Positions 22,501-35,189 are shown, numbered from the stretch's first letter. The stretch: 64,000 nt of DNA from Lycorma delicatula (GCF_047948215.1 NC_134463.1:51884201-51948200); one strand, 5' to 3'. A program made the numbers and translations. The notes: generated by a model from the sequence alone, not told the origin.

Positions 22501-23824
22501 TTTAATTAAGCATGCTGATGATATGCTACAGCTCAGTAAAGAAGGCAATCTATTTCCGTTGTATTACTAGCACATACGAGTATATTTATTTTTTTAGGTT
22601 GTTAAAATATCTTTAGAAAATAATTGTGCATAGCTTGATAATCTATTGTAGAACTTTTACAGTCAAGGATTTTATAATTATCTTTCTTAACGTACAATTC
22701 TTTGTTATACCGTTTTACTCTAAAATCTTAAATTACTAAAATCAGTGTTAAAAATAACAAAATTTATATCTTTATTGATATAAAATGGACACATTAACTA
22801 GCCGTAAGGTGTGATTCTCCCTTTGTACACATGGATGATTTTTCTTAAAATGTTTGCAGAACTTCATTTTATCCGATGTTCGTTTTTGGCTCATCAGTTA
22901 TCATGCGCCAAGCTGCCCACAGCATTGATTCCTGCATTTGAATTTCAAGTTCACGATTTACTATAAAATATTTAGTAAATGTTTTAATAGTTTAGTTTCA
23001 TACATTTTAAATGAAAATAATTATTTTTGTAAAAGTAAATATCTGTTTTTATCTCAACTTTTAATTAAAAAGAAGTTACATTTACTAAATTTTTATGAAT
23101 TTTTCAAAAGTAAATTAATAATAAATATAGATTTAATATTGTAATAATAATAAATAAAATAATAATAAACTATTTTTAATTTTTTTTAAACAAAAACTAT
23201 GTTTTTTTAATGCAGTTATTTAAATTAAATTTAACAAAAGAATATTTTTAACTTAGAAGTTAAATACGACTCTAGGTGTTGGATCGTAGGTACCGGTGTC
23301 TCTAGCCTTAGCGGTTAAAGGCAGAGGCAAGATGAAAATAAGAAATAGATTCGGAAGAGGTGAGCCGACCAGCAATGCCAGAGAGGCATCATTAGTAGAT
23401 AATACGTCAGAACGTATATTTCTACATTTTTTCAATTAGATTTTTTGCAAACTTTCATTCATATAAATGGTTTTGTCTTTTTAAAAACACTCTTCCACCA
23501 AGTGTGCGATTAGATTTTGACTGAATCATTTCGAAATGTAAATAAGGTGTTAGTATAAAAAAAAGAAACCACTCCTGGTAACGAATATTAAAAAAATATT
23601 TGTAAAATGTGGAAACGAAGAAAGTAAGATTAAAAACACGAATCCAAAAAAGCTATTAGCTTTTTAACATCTGCGATACTCTCCCACGGAACATACAATA
23701 ACTAGTGCCAACACTAATTCAGCAACCTAAGTAGTACTGTGCATCTTAATATTTAAGTTTTCTAATCTTTGAAGATTAAAATAGTATATCTTAAAAACAT
23801 TAATTTAATAAAACTATTTTTTTC
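22501..23824. other. AT-rich DNA with a small less-AT patch
   Basis: 23270-23420 has a patch that starts like the family A SINE body ('GGATCGTAGGTACCGGTGTC') and then diverges into unknown sequence. The rest has no recognisable feature; the 68-codon frame at 22938-23144 is low complexity. Confidence 0.4.
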
Positions 23825-24600
23825 TTGGAGTAATGAAATATTTGACTGGTTTGATGTTATTCTACATTACATTGTATTCTGTAGTAGAATTTTTATCTCA
23901 CCATAATTACTGCAGCCTATGACTTCAGAAATTTTTTTTATATTCTAATATTTATATAATTCTTCAAATTTTTATCTTCTACACGTCCGTCCGTTACCAG
24001 ATTAGCTAAACGTGAATATCTTAATGTATGGTTAACCAAGCCGAGTTCTTCTTTACAAAAATGTTTTTCTGTTGTTTGTCTTAAAATTTCTTCATTTCAT
24101 AATTTATCAGTCCATCTAATTCCAATATCCTCCTTTAACACTACATTTCCTGTATCCTATCTTCTTGATTCGCTACCACAAAAGATAATATTTCACACAA
24201 AAATTTTCAGAACATTTTTTTAATTCTTAGATTATAATTAATACTAACAGACTTCGGTTTTATATTAAACTATACATGTTTGCGTCAGTATGGTTTTTTA
24301 ATATATATTTTATCCATCTTTTATAATTTCATTACAAAAAAATAAAATTCTGTAACGTATGTCGTATAATGAAACTCTCTTAATTTTTAATTTCTAACGA
24401 TTCCCTTTTTGTTACATTTTACTGTCATTGTTTAGTCTTATTTTCGTATTAAATTTATTTATTTTATTTTTGTTTTTAAATTAATTCAGTCTGTTCAGAA
24501 TTTCATTTAAATCGTTTTTGTCCTTCTGCCAAAAGGAAAATTTACATTAGCGAATCTTAATATTTTTATCCATTTTCTTTTTATAGTTATTTTACTTTCA
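23825..24600 (-). pseudogene. Old RTE-like LINE 3' half, heavily decayed
   Basis: On the plus strand it starts with 'TTTGACTGGTTTGATG', the same 3' UTR landmark that begins the LINEs at 8345 and 15030. The minus-strand translation then gives traces of the 'MWCYRRMLKIRWVDKV-NEE' tail (about 24090-24150). Further up is 'KILRFANVNFPFG' (about 24560-24590), aligned with KMLRFADDIVILA, in which the catalytic Asp pair has become Asn-Val. 'KIKINKFNTKI' follows, corresponding to the lysine-rich segment. Stops are frequent. It is a much older relative of the two composite LINE copies. Confidence 0.55.
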
Positions 24601-25585
24601 AATTAATTTTTTATTTTGTTTATTTGTGTCATTATAAAATTAAAATGCAATTAGAAGTGGAAATATACTTGTCTCATTCCCTACTGAATCAGAACCCGAC
24701 TTTCTTTTTCTTTTTCTACCAAATATGCTACCAGTGGGTTCTTCTACAGATTACATATAAATGTTCATTCCATACGTTTTAATCCAGCTTTCTTTAACAT
24801 TTTAATACTTTATTCTATTCTTATAACTATCTTTTGATGTATTCTTAGTTCCCTTGCACATATCTGTCCCTGTTCTCCCTGGTAAAACTTTAAAATATTT
24901 ATAGCTTCCTTTTAAATCGTCTATTTGTCGCACTTAGTAACAATATTTTAATCGATCCTACTCCACTCACAATATGTCCCACCTGCTGTAGTGTATGAAA
25001 ATCTCAAAATCCCTCCAAGCTGCCTCTACTTATCTCGTTTACCCCATTCCTATAACCCGGTATGCGGAAGACTTGCTACTGGTTGCTACAAAAGTAAAGG
25101 GTACGTGCTAATTTTAAGTTTATTTTCGTAAATAACTACGCAACATCAAAGAAAATCATAAAATTATATCCTATAATAAATAAACAACTCATTTGATATA
25201 ATTTTGTATTACATCATTGTTTCTGTTTATCTATAGCATAACCTGAATCTTCGTGAGGAAAAAACATGTACTTTCAAGAAATAAATAAATATATTACTTT
25301 ACATACATCTTGAACAAAATTTTAGGTATAAATAATCTTATTTGTAATAACAAATTACCATAACATATTTCGTTACTATAATAGTAACGTCATAATTGGA
25401 TACTTTTGAAATACACTACTTTGGCTGCTGATGTGAGGAGAAGTCGCCGAAGAGCAGTGGAGGGGATGCCACAGCGCACCACTGCCCCGCCACGCCATTA
25501 GATATTACACACTGTAGTTTCCCTATTCTGAGTAATGTACTCTATTCATCCATGCACAATTACGTTTTATAAATAAACACTAAAA
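24601..25585. other. Intergenic DNA, no recognised gene
   Basis: 24650-25080 is less AT-rich and could be more of the old LINE upstream of its catalytic box, but I could not align it. 25425-25500 is a short GC-rich patch of unknown origin. Confidence 0.35.
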
Positions 25586-25841
25586 GAGTGGTTCCAAAAC
25601 TTTTCCGAATCGCGGCGCCCTTTTTCAATTAAATTTTTTTCCATGATTTCCTACCATAAGTAAAAGTACTCGTAAGTAAGAAATAAAAATAAATAAATCT
25701 CATGTATCTTCATTATTTTTTGATTTTAGTAACATTAAATTAAAAATATATAAATGTCTTGCTTCAATTAGTTATAAAGCTTTTACAATATTTCGCGGCG
25801 CCCTTATCAAGAGGTCGCAGCGCACGGTTTGGGAAACATTG
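25586..25841. mobile_element. hAT-type MITE with 8-bp target-site duplication
   Basis: A 256-bp element begins GAGTGGTTCCAAAACTTTTC and ends GGTTTGGGAAACATTG. The ends are imperfect inverted copies of the CAGTGGTTCCCAAACT terminus widespread in hAT elements. It is flanked on both sides by CACTAAAA (25578-25585 and 25842-25849), the 8-bp duplication expected of hAT transposition. Both subterminal regions contain CGCGGCGCCCTT in the same orientation (25609 and 25793 regions). It has no coding capacity and would need a transposase from elsewhere. Confidence 0.85.
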
Positions 25842-25849
25842 CACTAAAA

Positions 25850-28800
25850 AAGAAAAAAAATTATAATAAAAAAAAAATGTTTATCATTCATAAATATAAC
25901 ACTACAAGATGACTCTAACTATAAGTATACCGATAGATACAATTGTTTTAGTTCATTTTACCTAATTCTGCCTTCTAACTGAGGCAAATTTAAGATTCCC
26001 TTCTGACCAAATTCTTTTTAAAATCAATCTGATCATCATCATCTATTAAATCTTCTAGCATAAACTTTATTTACATATACTATACAAGTAAATATTTTCG
26101 ATAATAATATTCTAAACAGTTTTACTATTTTTCATATTTATACTATTCACGTTGTGAATTTAAGATGTTTTTTGAACTGGTATGATATGTTAAAAATATG
26201 AGTATTTATACATTTTTTTACACAAAATACTAATTGAATATAAAAAATAGATTAGAAAATTAAATTAAAAATATGTATAGATAATAATATCTATTGTACA
26301 TTTGAATCTATTCACGAAAAGGACTATTTTATTATATTTTTATAAAACAATAGAAAAAACACATTATTACATTCTTCTGTTTTATACCAAATAAATAATA
26401 AAATATAGTTTGATTTTACCCGTAGTATATTATTCTTATTCTAAAAGTTTTATTTTAACATCTATAATAAAAAAAAGTATAATTTTTTTTAAATTATATT
26501 TTCTAAGTTTAAAGTATTTTCTAATTTGGATGCAATGTATGTTGAATTCAGTTGGATTAGATTAAAACAAAACAATTTTAATTAATAAAATTGAGAAAAT
26601 CTCTTAGCTGTTCCATTCATTATAAACTTAGTACTAAAAACATAATAAACCACTTAAAGCGACTTACCGATAAAGTACTAGACTTCCCTTTACTGTCATT
26701 GACGTGTAAATATATCGGATAAATTATTAAATTTTACTCTTAGGAACGTTTTATAGATTCCAAGTCATCGTTATTGTTTTTATATACAATTCGTAAATCA
26801 TAATTCATAAATTCATCATTCGAAAAGGTTTTATTCATACCTGAAATTCTGTAAACTACTATTTAAAAAAAATTATTTTATGAACATATTGTAATGTATT
26901 ATTAAATATATTAAATGACTTTATTAATATCAATATAATTTTTACGTGATCACGTTTTGAATAAATTTGATTTAGTTATTTTTTCTACTTACAATTTAAA
27001 AAATTATTTTACAGATTTACTCTAAAGTTTGGGATTTATGAATTTCATTATTATATAATATTACCGCAAGTATTTTCTTTTCAAGAAGGGTTTTGTTTTA
27101 TCGATATTATGCACCCATCCAGTGATGTTTGGAAAAGGAAGAAAACTCTCATGACGTACATGAGAGTTTCAAATAACAGAGTTATTAAAAGTTTCAAATA
27201 TAATTACTCACTATATGATGATGTGGACGTGAATATATGGTTCATCATATATCGAACTGCAACGTAGAAGTTTATCTCATAATGTAAGAAAGTGTACGAT
27301 AAGTGGTATGGATTACATATAATTGGCTCATTGCTTCCCCCACGTACCAACTATGTACAAGTAGAACAGTAGTGATGTTACTTGGTTCCGCCTCACGTTT
27401 CTTTTGCAAAACTTTTCCCATGTTGCTTTCCACTCATTTTATACTATTAGGTAAGGTTTCATTTGATTTTATTTGAATTTCCCTTTTGAAGAAATTTTTT
27501 TTAGACAAGTCAGAACCCAAATTAAATGAGTTATTATGTATATATTTTGCCTACATTATGTATGTACCTCAGTCTCCGTTAGAAATAATTAAAAATATTC
27601 TTTTATGTACATAAGTTATCCTTAAAAATATACTTCGAATTCTGCAAAAGCAGTAATTCAGAAATGTTATTACACAAATTTTTGAAGGAAAAATTGAATT
27701 TTTTGATTCAACATTAAAAGTTACATGAGGAACACCATAAACCGTTTAATGTCCCAAAACAGTTTTTATTAGTGTAATTATAAATATTTTACCTTATAAT
27801 TAAGTTGTCTGTCGGAAATTTTCCGGTATTAGATCAAGACCCTATCAATATAAACTTTGCTATGAATTATTACATTAAATTTGCACTATTTCTTTTAAAA
27901 TAATGTATTTTACACCAACAAACATGAAAAATATAAAATAGAAGATAGTGTTTAAATATCAAGATATTATTCAAACTTGTACGTTTACAGTTGTACAACA
28001 TTACAGTTAATAAAAACTTTGCCTTGTATTTTCTTAAAGTATGTTATCCATAAAATCACACATTAATCAGCAATTTAGAGTGCATTTAATATTTCCACTT
28101 TTACGTAATATCAAAATAAAAATATTTCTTATTTAATTAAAGAAATCAATTAAAGAAGCAAAAGTTTGCAACTATACCATTTTTTTTTTACATTTTATGT
28201 TTTTAAATAGTGTTATTAATTAGGTTATTAAAACATATATTTTCGTATAAAATATATTTGTCATTATGTTTTCTTCCGATTTCTCAGAGTAATTTATTAA
28301 AACATATATTACAATTATAAATAATACGACAACAGGACGTTTTGAAATCTGATATATTTAAAATAATGTGTTTAATAATACTATACAGACGGGGATATTT
28401 CCGTGTAATATGGGAGTATTTATAATTTATGCATCCAGTAGTGTTTATGACGCAGGTGTGCTGTAACTGAGCCAGTTTACGATTTCAACCCCCTATCTAA
28501 TAAAATTAAACTAACCTCACTCCAATATTCTCTAACCCTTGGAGCATTCTAACTATATTTTCGTCCTAACATTTATATACCACCCATTATAAGTTTATTT
28601 ATATTTTGCTAATATCAACAATGTCGTCCTTTTGTCAACAGAAGTCTGATGGTTGGTATTTTAACAAAATGTTAGAAATAGTATTTCAGTTATATTTGGT
28701 CATTTGATAATAAAACTTATTATTAATTCAATTTGTTTATCAACTGTTGAAAATTATAGATAAAACCACTATAATTTAAAAATAAAATTGTTCTTTATTT

Positions 28801-29142
28801 TAATTTGAAAAAAGATGTTTCCAAAAACTTTTAATTTTTTTGTTCTGCATGATATAATCAATAAATAAAGAATATAACAATAATAGGTATTTTTTTAGTT
28901 TTACAGAATCAAATAATAAATAAGTAGTAACAGAACTAACATTATTAATTACAATAATATAAAATATTTATTTTATAGATGATATAAAATTAAAAAACGT
29001 TTCTAACCGTTTTCAGAATATATATATATATGCGCGCGCATGCAAATATCAGGAAGTTTCTCATTTACATTAAACTTACTTATCTCTACATAATAAGAGA
29101 ATATTATTATAAATTTAGGTCTTGATACGTTTTTTTTTTTTT
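25850..29142. other. AT-rich DNA with one perfect hairpin
   Basis: Over 3 kb without a recognisable gene or element. 27143-27169 holds a perfect 11-bp stem (AAACTCTCATG / CATGAGAGTTT, loop ACGTA). 28380-28530 is slightly less AT-rich. 29016-29043 alternates (TA)n and (CG)n. The remainder is A/T-rich without structure that I can see. Confidence 0.5.
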
Positions 29143-29872
29143 TACTTCCTTGTACGAAGTAAAGAAAGTATTATAATCGCGTAAAAATTTCGGTTTTCAG
29201 ATTTCAACAGAAATATCCATTGTGACCATTCCTGAATCCATTTTACAAAAATGATAATATAATCAATCAAAATTTACAATCTTAGATTCAATTTATGGAT
29301 CATCATTTTACTTAACAACAGGATTTAACGGAATTCACGTGATTGTAAGATTCGGCGTAACGTCTGTACGTACCGTACGTATGTATCTCCCATAACTCAA
29401 AAATGCTTAGTCGTAGGATGGTGAAATTTTGGACTTAGGAATGTTGTAACATCTAGTTGTGCACTTCCAATTCTGATTGTAATCGACTGGACCAAAAGTG
29501 TTCAAAAAAGCCAAAATTCAAACAAATTTGGATTTTGGCCTTTTTCTTAAGTGTAGTAATAAGCCCTCATTGCGAGCTTTTTAACATATATCATAAGTTG
29601 TACTAATATTCATTGGTTCCAGAGTTACAGCCAAATGAAATTTTAATTAATGAAATATTTGAATCTTACAAGGGGGGCACATCAGTTCAAATCGGACTTC
29701 ATCTCCATTTTTTTACTTTTTTGTTTTAATTTAAATATATTGATTTATTAACCCTATATTGTAAAATATTTATACAATAAATAATAATTCAATAATAACA
29801 ATATAAAAGAGATATCAGAAGTTATTAATAATATAACATTTTATATGTAATTTAAGAGGTGTACAAGGAAGT
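29143..29872 (+). mobile_element. Non-autonomous DNA element with terminal hairpin, longer copy
   Basis: The left end TACTTCCTTGTACGAAGTA matches the repeat at 514. The right end is GTACAAGGAAGT (29861-29872), the inverted form of ACTTCCTTGTAC at the left end, giving a 12-bp terminal inverted repeat. The left terminus also folds on itself. Between them are the shared landmarks 'CAGATTTCAAC', 'TGTTGTAACATCTAGTTG' and 'CAAAAGTGTTCAAAAAAG'. A further right-hand part (29560-29720), which the first copy lacks, includes 'GGTTCCAGAGTTACAGCC' and 'GGGGGGCACATCAGTTC'. No coding sequence. I found no convincing target-site duplication; the left flank is a T-run. Confidence 0.65.
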
Positions 29873-30052
29873 CACGTCTTGCCCACATCAGATTTTTTAC
29901 TTTTACGCTGAAAAGATCAAATAATATTAAAGTAAAACTCTATGTACACAAATTTCTGACTAAAGTAAATGGTTCCTCGTTTATTGCTACATGAAAAATG
30001 AAAAAATGGGTTCTAAACAGAATATCCAGTAATTTCCGAGGAAAGTTTCTTA

Positions 30053-30195
30053 GCCGATCTCCGTGGAGGAGTGGAAGCGTTTTGGCTTTTCATCTGGAGG
30101 TCCCGGGTTCGAATCCCGATCAGGCATGGAATTTTTCATACGCTAAAACTCTGTAGGGAAAAATGCCAAAGAAATTGATGCCAGTCATCTCATAA
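30053..30195 (+). mobile_element. SINE family B, tRNA-like head
   Basis: It starts GCCGATCTCCGTGGAGGAGT and has an A-box-like GTGGAGGAGTGGAAGCG and a canonical B box GGGTTCGAATCCC (30106-30118). 'GATCAGGCATGGAATTTTTC' follows. The head is about 75 bp, the length of a tRNA, but the anticodon arm does not look like a functional tRNA and the sequence runs on into the family B body, so it is a SINE and not a tRNA gene. Confidence 0.75.
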
Positions 30196-30433
30196 AAAAT
30201 TAATAAAATAAAAATGTAAATTTTAAAACTTGGCTTAAAACCCAAAAGCTAAACTCTAAAAGCAATTTTTACTGGTTTTTCGTAAATTAACTATGGTAAG
30301 ATGATTTTCAAAAAATTTTATTTTGAGAAAATTAATGTAATTAAGGCTAACAAAAGTCCAATAAAATCATACAAATCAATAACTATCGTTACTAGACATT
30401 GAGGAATTCATATAAATAAAAACGTTGCACACA

Positions 30434-30435
<2 letters not shown>

Positions 30436-30478
<43 letters not shown>
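30436..30478. repeat. (AC)n microsatellite
   Basis: About twenty uninterrupted AC units. Confidence 0.95.
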
Positions 30479-30481
<3 letters not shown>

Positions 30482-30606
30482 ATCAATAATAAGATAAATA
30501 TGAAATTATTTTATTGAATACAATATTTTAAATTTAGAATAAGCATGGCAAACTGAAAGAAAGATCGAAAAGAGAATTAATCAGTATTTAACAGTAGACA
30601 TATACA

Positions 30607-31542
30607 GAGCGATTCAAAAAGAATTTCACAACTTTAAAAGCAAAAATAAAATTATTGAAATAACTTACAGATTCAGCTGAATTCTCATTTCATAGCAAAA
30701 CACATTACGTTTTTACTCGCGTAGTTCATTTGAAACCACATTTGACCACCAGCGCCGTCACCAGTGTTGTTAAAATGGTACATTTACTGATGCGGAACGT
30801 GCTTGTTGTGTGTTTCGTTTTCAAGATGAACTGCAATTAACGTAATTTTTGTAAAGAGTACGGTAAGGACCTTCCAAGTAGGCATACAATTTACTCTTGG
30901 CACCAAACCTTTGTTGAAATAGTTTGTTCGTTTTCCAGATAAAACAGCCCATTATTCTTCCAGGAAGCAACCGTAAATGGTATCGTATAACTGAATATTT
31001 TCACAATTTTCTAATTCCTCAGTTGAGACATTGATGACCAGGATGGACGCCGTTACTATCAGAAAGACGGGCCACCACCTCACTACCAACTGGAAGTCAA
31101 GAATTTTCTAGATACTCGATTCCCAGGACGGTGAGATGGTCGTGAAAGTCCAATTTCATGGCCACTTCGCTATCCAAATCTGACCTCGCTTGATTTTTTC
31201 TTGTGGAGCTTTATTTAAAATCTGCTTTATGTACCAGCTTTACCTGCTCATCTTGTTGAACTAAGATTTCAAATTAACACCGCAGCTGCAGAGGTAACAC
31301 CTAACTTGCCTGGAATGAAGTATGGAATTAAATCGACTTCAGGTGGGATGTATGTCGCATTTAAAACGGAATCCATAATGAACGTTCAACAATGTGAAAC
31401 AACGTTCAACAAACGGAATCCACAATGTGAATGTTGGTTGACAAACTTTATGTATTTTTCTATGAAATGAGACCTCAAATCTGTATTATCTCGATAAATT
31501 TTTATATGCTTTTAAAGTTCTGTAATCCTTTTTAATCACTCG
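30607..31542 (+). mobile_element. Tc1/mariner-like transposon, internally deleted
   Basis: It is bounded by inverted ends of about 35 bp: the left end GAGCGATTCAAAAAGAATTT and the right end, reversed, CGAGTGATTAAAAAGGATTA. Both are followed by 'ACTTTAAAAGC' and weaker similarity for another 40 bases. The 936-bp interior holds a broken transposase (next entry). It is shorter than a full-length element of this group, consistent with an internal deletion. The target duplication is not clear. Confidence 0.7.
30775..31390 (+). pseudogene. DDE transposase remnant
   Basis: The N-terminal piece 'TDAERACCVFRFQDELQLT' (30791-30845) is followed by stops, then 'DLPSRHTIYSWHQTFVEI' (helix-turn-helix region). 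After a gap comes the catalytic-core segment 'QKDGPPPHYQLEVKNFLD' (about 31057-31110), where the Asp before Gly-Pro-Pro-Pro-His is the second catalytic residue. 'ISWPLRYPNLTSLDFFLW' (about 31155-31210) follows, where the usual 'SPDLTPLD' has become 'YPNLTSLD', losing the last catalytic Asp. 'TAAAEVTPNLPGM' corresponds to the C-terminal helices. Frameshifts and the lost residue make it inactive. The family is the insect Tc1/mariner-related group with a 'GAPPHY' motif. Confidence 0.7.
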
Positions 31543-33149
31543 TAAAATCATATATTTACTGGAAAATAAGTTTATTATTAATAAAATTCAAAGTAGACAG
31601 TAATAAAAAGACTTGAATTGTAGAGAAACTAATTTTATCAATAATGGTTTAGAGAATTTGTTGTTGACAATCGAAAGGGGAATCTAACTGCTTTTTAAAA
31701 TTCAATTTTTGTTAACAATTTAGTTTTGTGAACATTATTAGAATAGTAAACGGTTATCCCTTGTCTTAAATGTTTGTTCATGTTATGTGATATCTGTTTT
31801 TTTTTTTATTTCTAGTTCTCTTACGATAAATTTCTATCTTACACAAACGTTTATAAGCGGGATGCATTAGGTCAGCCTGAGCTATCTATACAGAAACTTT
31901 CAGCGACTGATGATGATTTTAAGCCAACTTCCACTTTTTACTGAAATTGACTTTAACGATACTTCGTAAATTTTAGTCAACGGTCAATTTTGTATAAAAA
32001 GACAAGTACTCATTCGTTATTGTTATATTTTTATCTCCTTTAAATTTTCTTTTCCTGTTATTTAAGAATTTAAACTTAATCTTTCTTAATATACTAATTT
32101 CTCGGTGGTTTAGTCTTGAGTGAAAGAATATTCAGAAAAATGATACAAAGAATATTATTTCTGAGATAATGAATATAATTATTCCTATTTTGATCAATCA
32201 AAATACCATCTGGTTTGAATTTAAAAAAAAATGTCAACACTTTCTATCGATTTTATTTTAACCATAATTCTTTCTTTGTGTTAAATACGGTTTATCTTAA
32301 TTATTCAACGGCTACATTACTGCCTTAATCGAATATAAATAATTATTTACTGTAAACTATATTAGGAGAAGTTTCTATAATTTCCCTGAAAAATAAATAT
32401 TTAAGGGAAATAAATATGTCTAGGAACTTATATAAGGGAACCTAGAAAAAACTCTACTTTAAGACAAGTTAATAACTTTTCCCTTTATTAATTATACTGG
32501 AAATCCAACTAAACAATAAAAAAATATATATATATGATATGAAGATATAAAAGAATAAAAGATAATCAGAATTTAAAAAATTCCAAAAAACAATGAGATT
32601 GAAATACAAAAAAATAAGACTTATTTATAAATTTATAAAAATAACCTGTGAAAGTACAAAAGCAAGTTAGAAAAGAAAGAAGTGGGAAGAGTTTATTCAC
32701 ATTGCTTTGAAAGTTGTTTATAAAAAAGGCATGAAAAGATTTGAAAATTTATTTAAGCAGTGAAATTTCAAAAGAAACGTGATATAAGGAAAATATTAAA
32801 ATAAATTTAACAGTGAGGAAGTAAAGCATAAATATACAAAATAAATTTATTGGAATGATTATAGTAAGAAATTTGAATAAAAGACATTTTTTTAAAACAT
32901 ATTTTTATGGCATATAGAATCTAATGGCAGAGTAAAACGGATCATTGAAAAGCTAAAAATAAACAGATAGTAGGTGCATTATATAGAATATTATTGAAAT
33001 ATGTTTATGTAAAGTGTAAAACTAAGGAGCTTTAAGATAAATTAGCGAAATAAATAAACGTTATGAAAAATTCTTACCAGAATAAGGGGCACTCATATTA
33101 ACATTTAATTAAATATAAATTAATTTGGTGAAATGAGGTACAGAGTTTA
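31543..33149. other. AT-rich DNA with no recognised gene
   Basis: No motif, hairpin or repeat arms seen. 32560-33140 is purine-rich on the plus strand. Confidence 0.5.
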
Positions 33150-33286
33150 TTTTTAACCTCCGGATCCATAGTGGATGAGATGAATGATTTGTATCGTGTG
33201 TGAAAATGCCATGCCTTACCGCGATTCGAACCCGGGACATCCGGATGAAAGGCCGATACGCTACCACTCGCGCCACATAGACCGGC
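33150..33286 (-). mobile_element. SINE family B, minus orientation
   Basis: On the minus strand the head reads GCCGGTCTATGTGGCGCGAG, with A-box GTGGCGCGAGTGGTAGCG and B box GGGTTCGAATCGC, then 'GGTAAGGCATGGCATTTTCA'. The body ends in the tail module whose plus-strand form is 'TTTAACCTCCGGATCC'. A 96-codon plus-strand frame (33184-33474) runs through it by chance and is not a gene. Confidence 0.75.
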
Positions 33287-34279
33287 AGGATAACGATTAT
33301 TATATTTTATACGACAGATACGTTAAAAGTTGTTTAGAATTAATAGAAAAGGAAAGAAAAATATATCTAATTAAAAAATTGAGTGATAAGAAAAAGAAAA
33401 ATATTTTAACGTTAAGTCAATTAGTATCAATCATTAGTATTTGTTTTAAGGGGAGGTGGTTTGAATTTATTTAAATTTAAATTCGAATAAAAGGAGTATT
33501 TTTAAAACTTATTTTCAATCATATTTATTTTGTTTGTTTGATTTGTGCGAGTTCACTGTTATAAGTTATTATTTTAATTATGTATTTTATTCATCCAATA
33601 ACGGAATGAAAAGTTAATTTAACCGTTACCAGAAGTTATTGATTTCAGAAATTAAAAATTATTTTATAACCTTTGAAATGTTCAAAAGTTTGTATAGCTA
33701 CTCGTATTTCAGGATGCAGCCGACACTCTTACTGAAGAAACGAGAGTACTGAGGAGTTTTTTTTTTTTGAAAAGGTAATAAAGATGAAGATTAATTACGA
33801 AGGGAGAAAACAAGACCCAACGGGACGTAAAAATAATATAGAAAAAACATTTTGAAAAGAAGAAAAAGTTAATGAGATGAAGTGTAAAGATAGTTCTTTA
33901 AATATTCATACAACTTTTTTTTTTAAGTTACAGCTCAACTTTCTTTATTTGTCTTTACGTTACACTTTTATATCTATATACATATTTTTATGTAACAACT
34001 TTTTTTAAAGTTTCACCATGTTTCGGCTATAAAAGTTTTCCATAATAATCATTCTAATTAAATATTATATTCAATATTGTTTGGGAAACACACTAGTAGT
34101 TCGGTGAATAAGATTTTGAATTTAATTGAACTGAGTTCTTTATTGAAATTTAATCAATAAAACTAATTTCTCATTAAAAAATTAATTAATAACACACTAA
34201 TCAACTGAATTAATTCTGTTTATTTTTTCTGGATAAAACAATTATTTAAATAAATAGAGTAAAAAATTAAAATAAATAC
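33287..34279. other. AT-rich DNA with no recognised gene
   Basis: Featureless apart from a T-run near 33760. Confidence 0.5.
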
Positions 34280-35150
34280 AGCGTGTGTCAAAAAGAATGA
34301 TCCGATTTCAAAACCCTGATTACAAAACCTGTTCAACCACACAAGGTCAGTAAATGAAATTCTTACCTTTGATAGCGCGCATCCTTTTGTTTCAAATACC
34401 GGCCACTATATTGCAAAACGTACGCTAACCTCAGTCGTAAAAAACATGGTGGTTAAATAAGAGAAGACGTTTTTGTGTTACAATTTAGAAAGATGGTTCG
34501 TAATAACGGTTAAGCGTGCGTTTTATGATCGATCAAGACATACGTCTCTGGTATAAATAGTTTTAAGAATCGTCGTGCTTGTGGAAAGAGGAAAAGTTTA
34601 GCGCGACCACGCACTTCAAAGAAAAATGTACAGCAAATTCAAGAGGCTTTCACCGAAAGTTCAAATAAATTCTCTTGTCGCGCTAGCCGAGAACTTGCGA
34701 TCCCTCATATGGCTGTTTGTCGTGCGTTAAAACAATGTTTCGATTTTGGGACCACCGATTACGGTTAGAAAAAGTTCCTCGTGTAAATGAGAAAAAAATA
34801 GTTAAGATTGTTGTGATATGCTCTTATTTGAAATGAAATAGGTTGTTACCGCGGTTAATTTTTAGTAATAAAGCAAATTTTATTTAAGCGGCAAAATTTT
34901 ACCTCATAATGTTTGCATATGGAGTCTTGAAAACCCAGAAGAGATTGGACATCAGAAAAAAAATTTAATTAAAATTTAATGATTTTTTTTGGGGACTTCA
35001 TTTACATAAAATGTATGGCTCTTTTTTTTTTAAGGCAATACAATAACAGCGGATTCTTATCTTCAGATACTGGAGGACCAAATATAAGAATGCCCTGTTA
35101 CTCTACTGTCTTAGAGATAAACATTTTGTTTCAAAAGATGGAGTAAAGTG
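34280..35150 (+). mobile_element. Tc1/mariner-like transposon remnant, 5' part
   Basis: A left end resembling those of the 30607 element ('GTGTCAAAAAGAATGATCC') is followed by a broken transposase on the plus strand. 'KKNVQQIQEAFTESSNKFSC' and 'RASRELAIPHMAVCRALK' (34620-34730) form the helix-turn-helix region typical of the group ('RASRELGI...VWRVLR'). Further on are 'VCIWSLENPEE' (about 34910-34945) and 'YGSFFF' (about 35015-35035), then 'NTITADSYLQILEDQI' (35041-35090) and 'HFVSKDGV' (about 35125-35145), where the Asp matches the second catalytic residue. The sequence then ends in an unrelated GC-richer block, so the C-terminus and right end are missing. Confidence 0.6.
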
Positions 35151-35189
35151 TTGAATAGTGTTGTATCTAATGCGTATTAGCTGATGAAA

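Noticed and set aside
30053..30128. Possible tRNA gene (canonical A and B boxes)
   Set aside because: The sequence continues into a SINE body, and three other copies with the same head occur in the window. The cloverleaf is not convincing.
33184..33474. 96-codon open frame on the plus strand
   Set aside because: It begins inside a minus-strand SINE and continues into AT-rich DNA with a lysine/isoleucine-rich translation.
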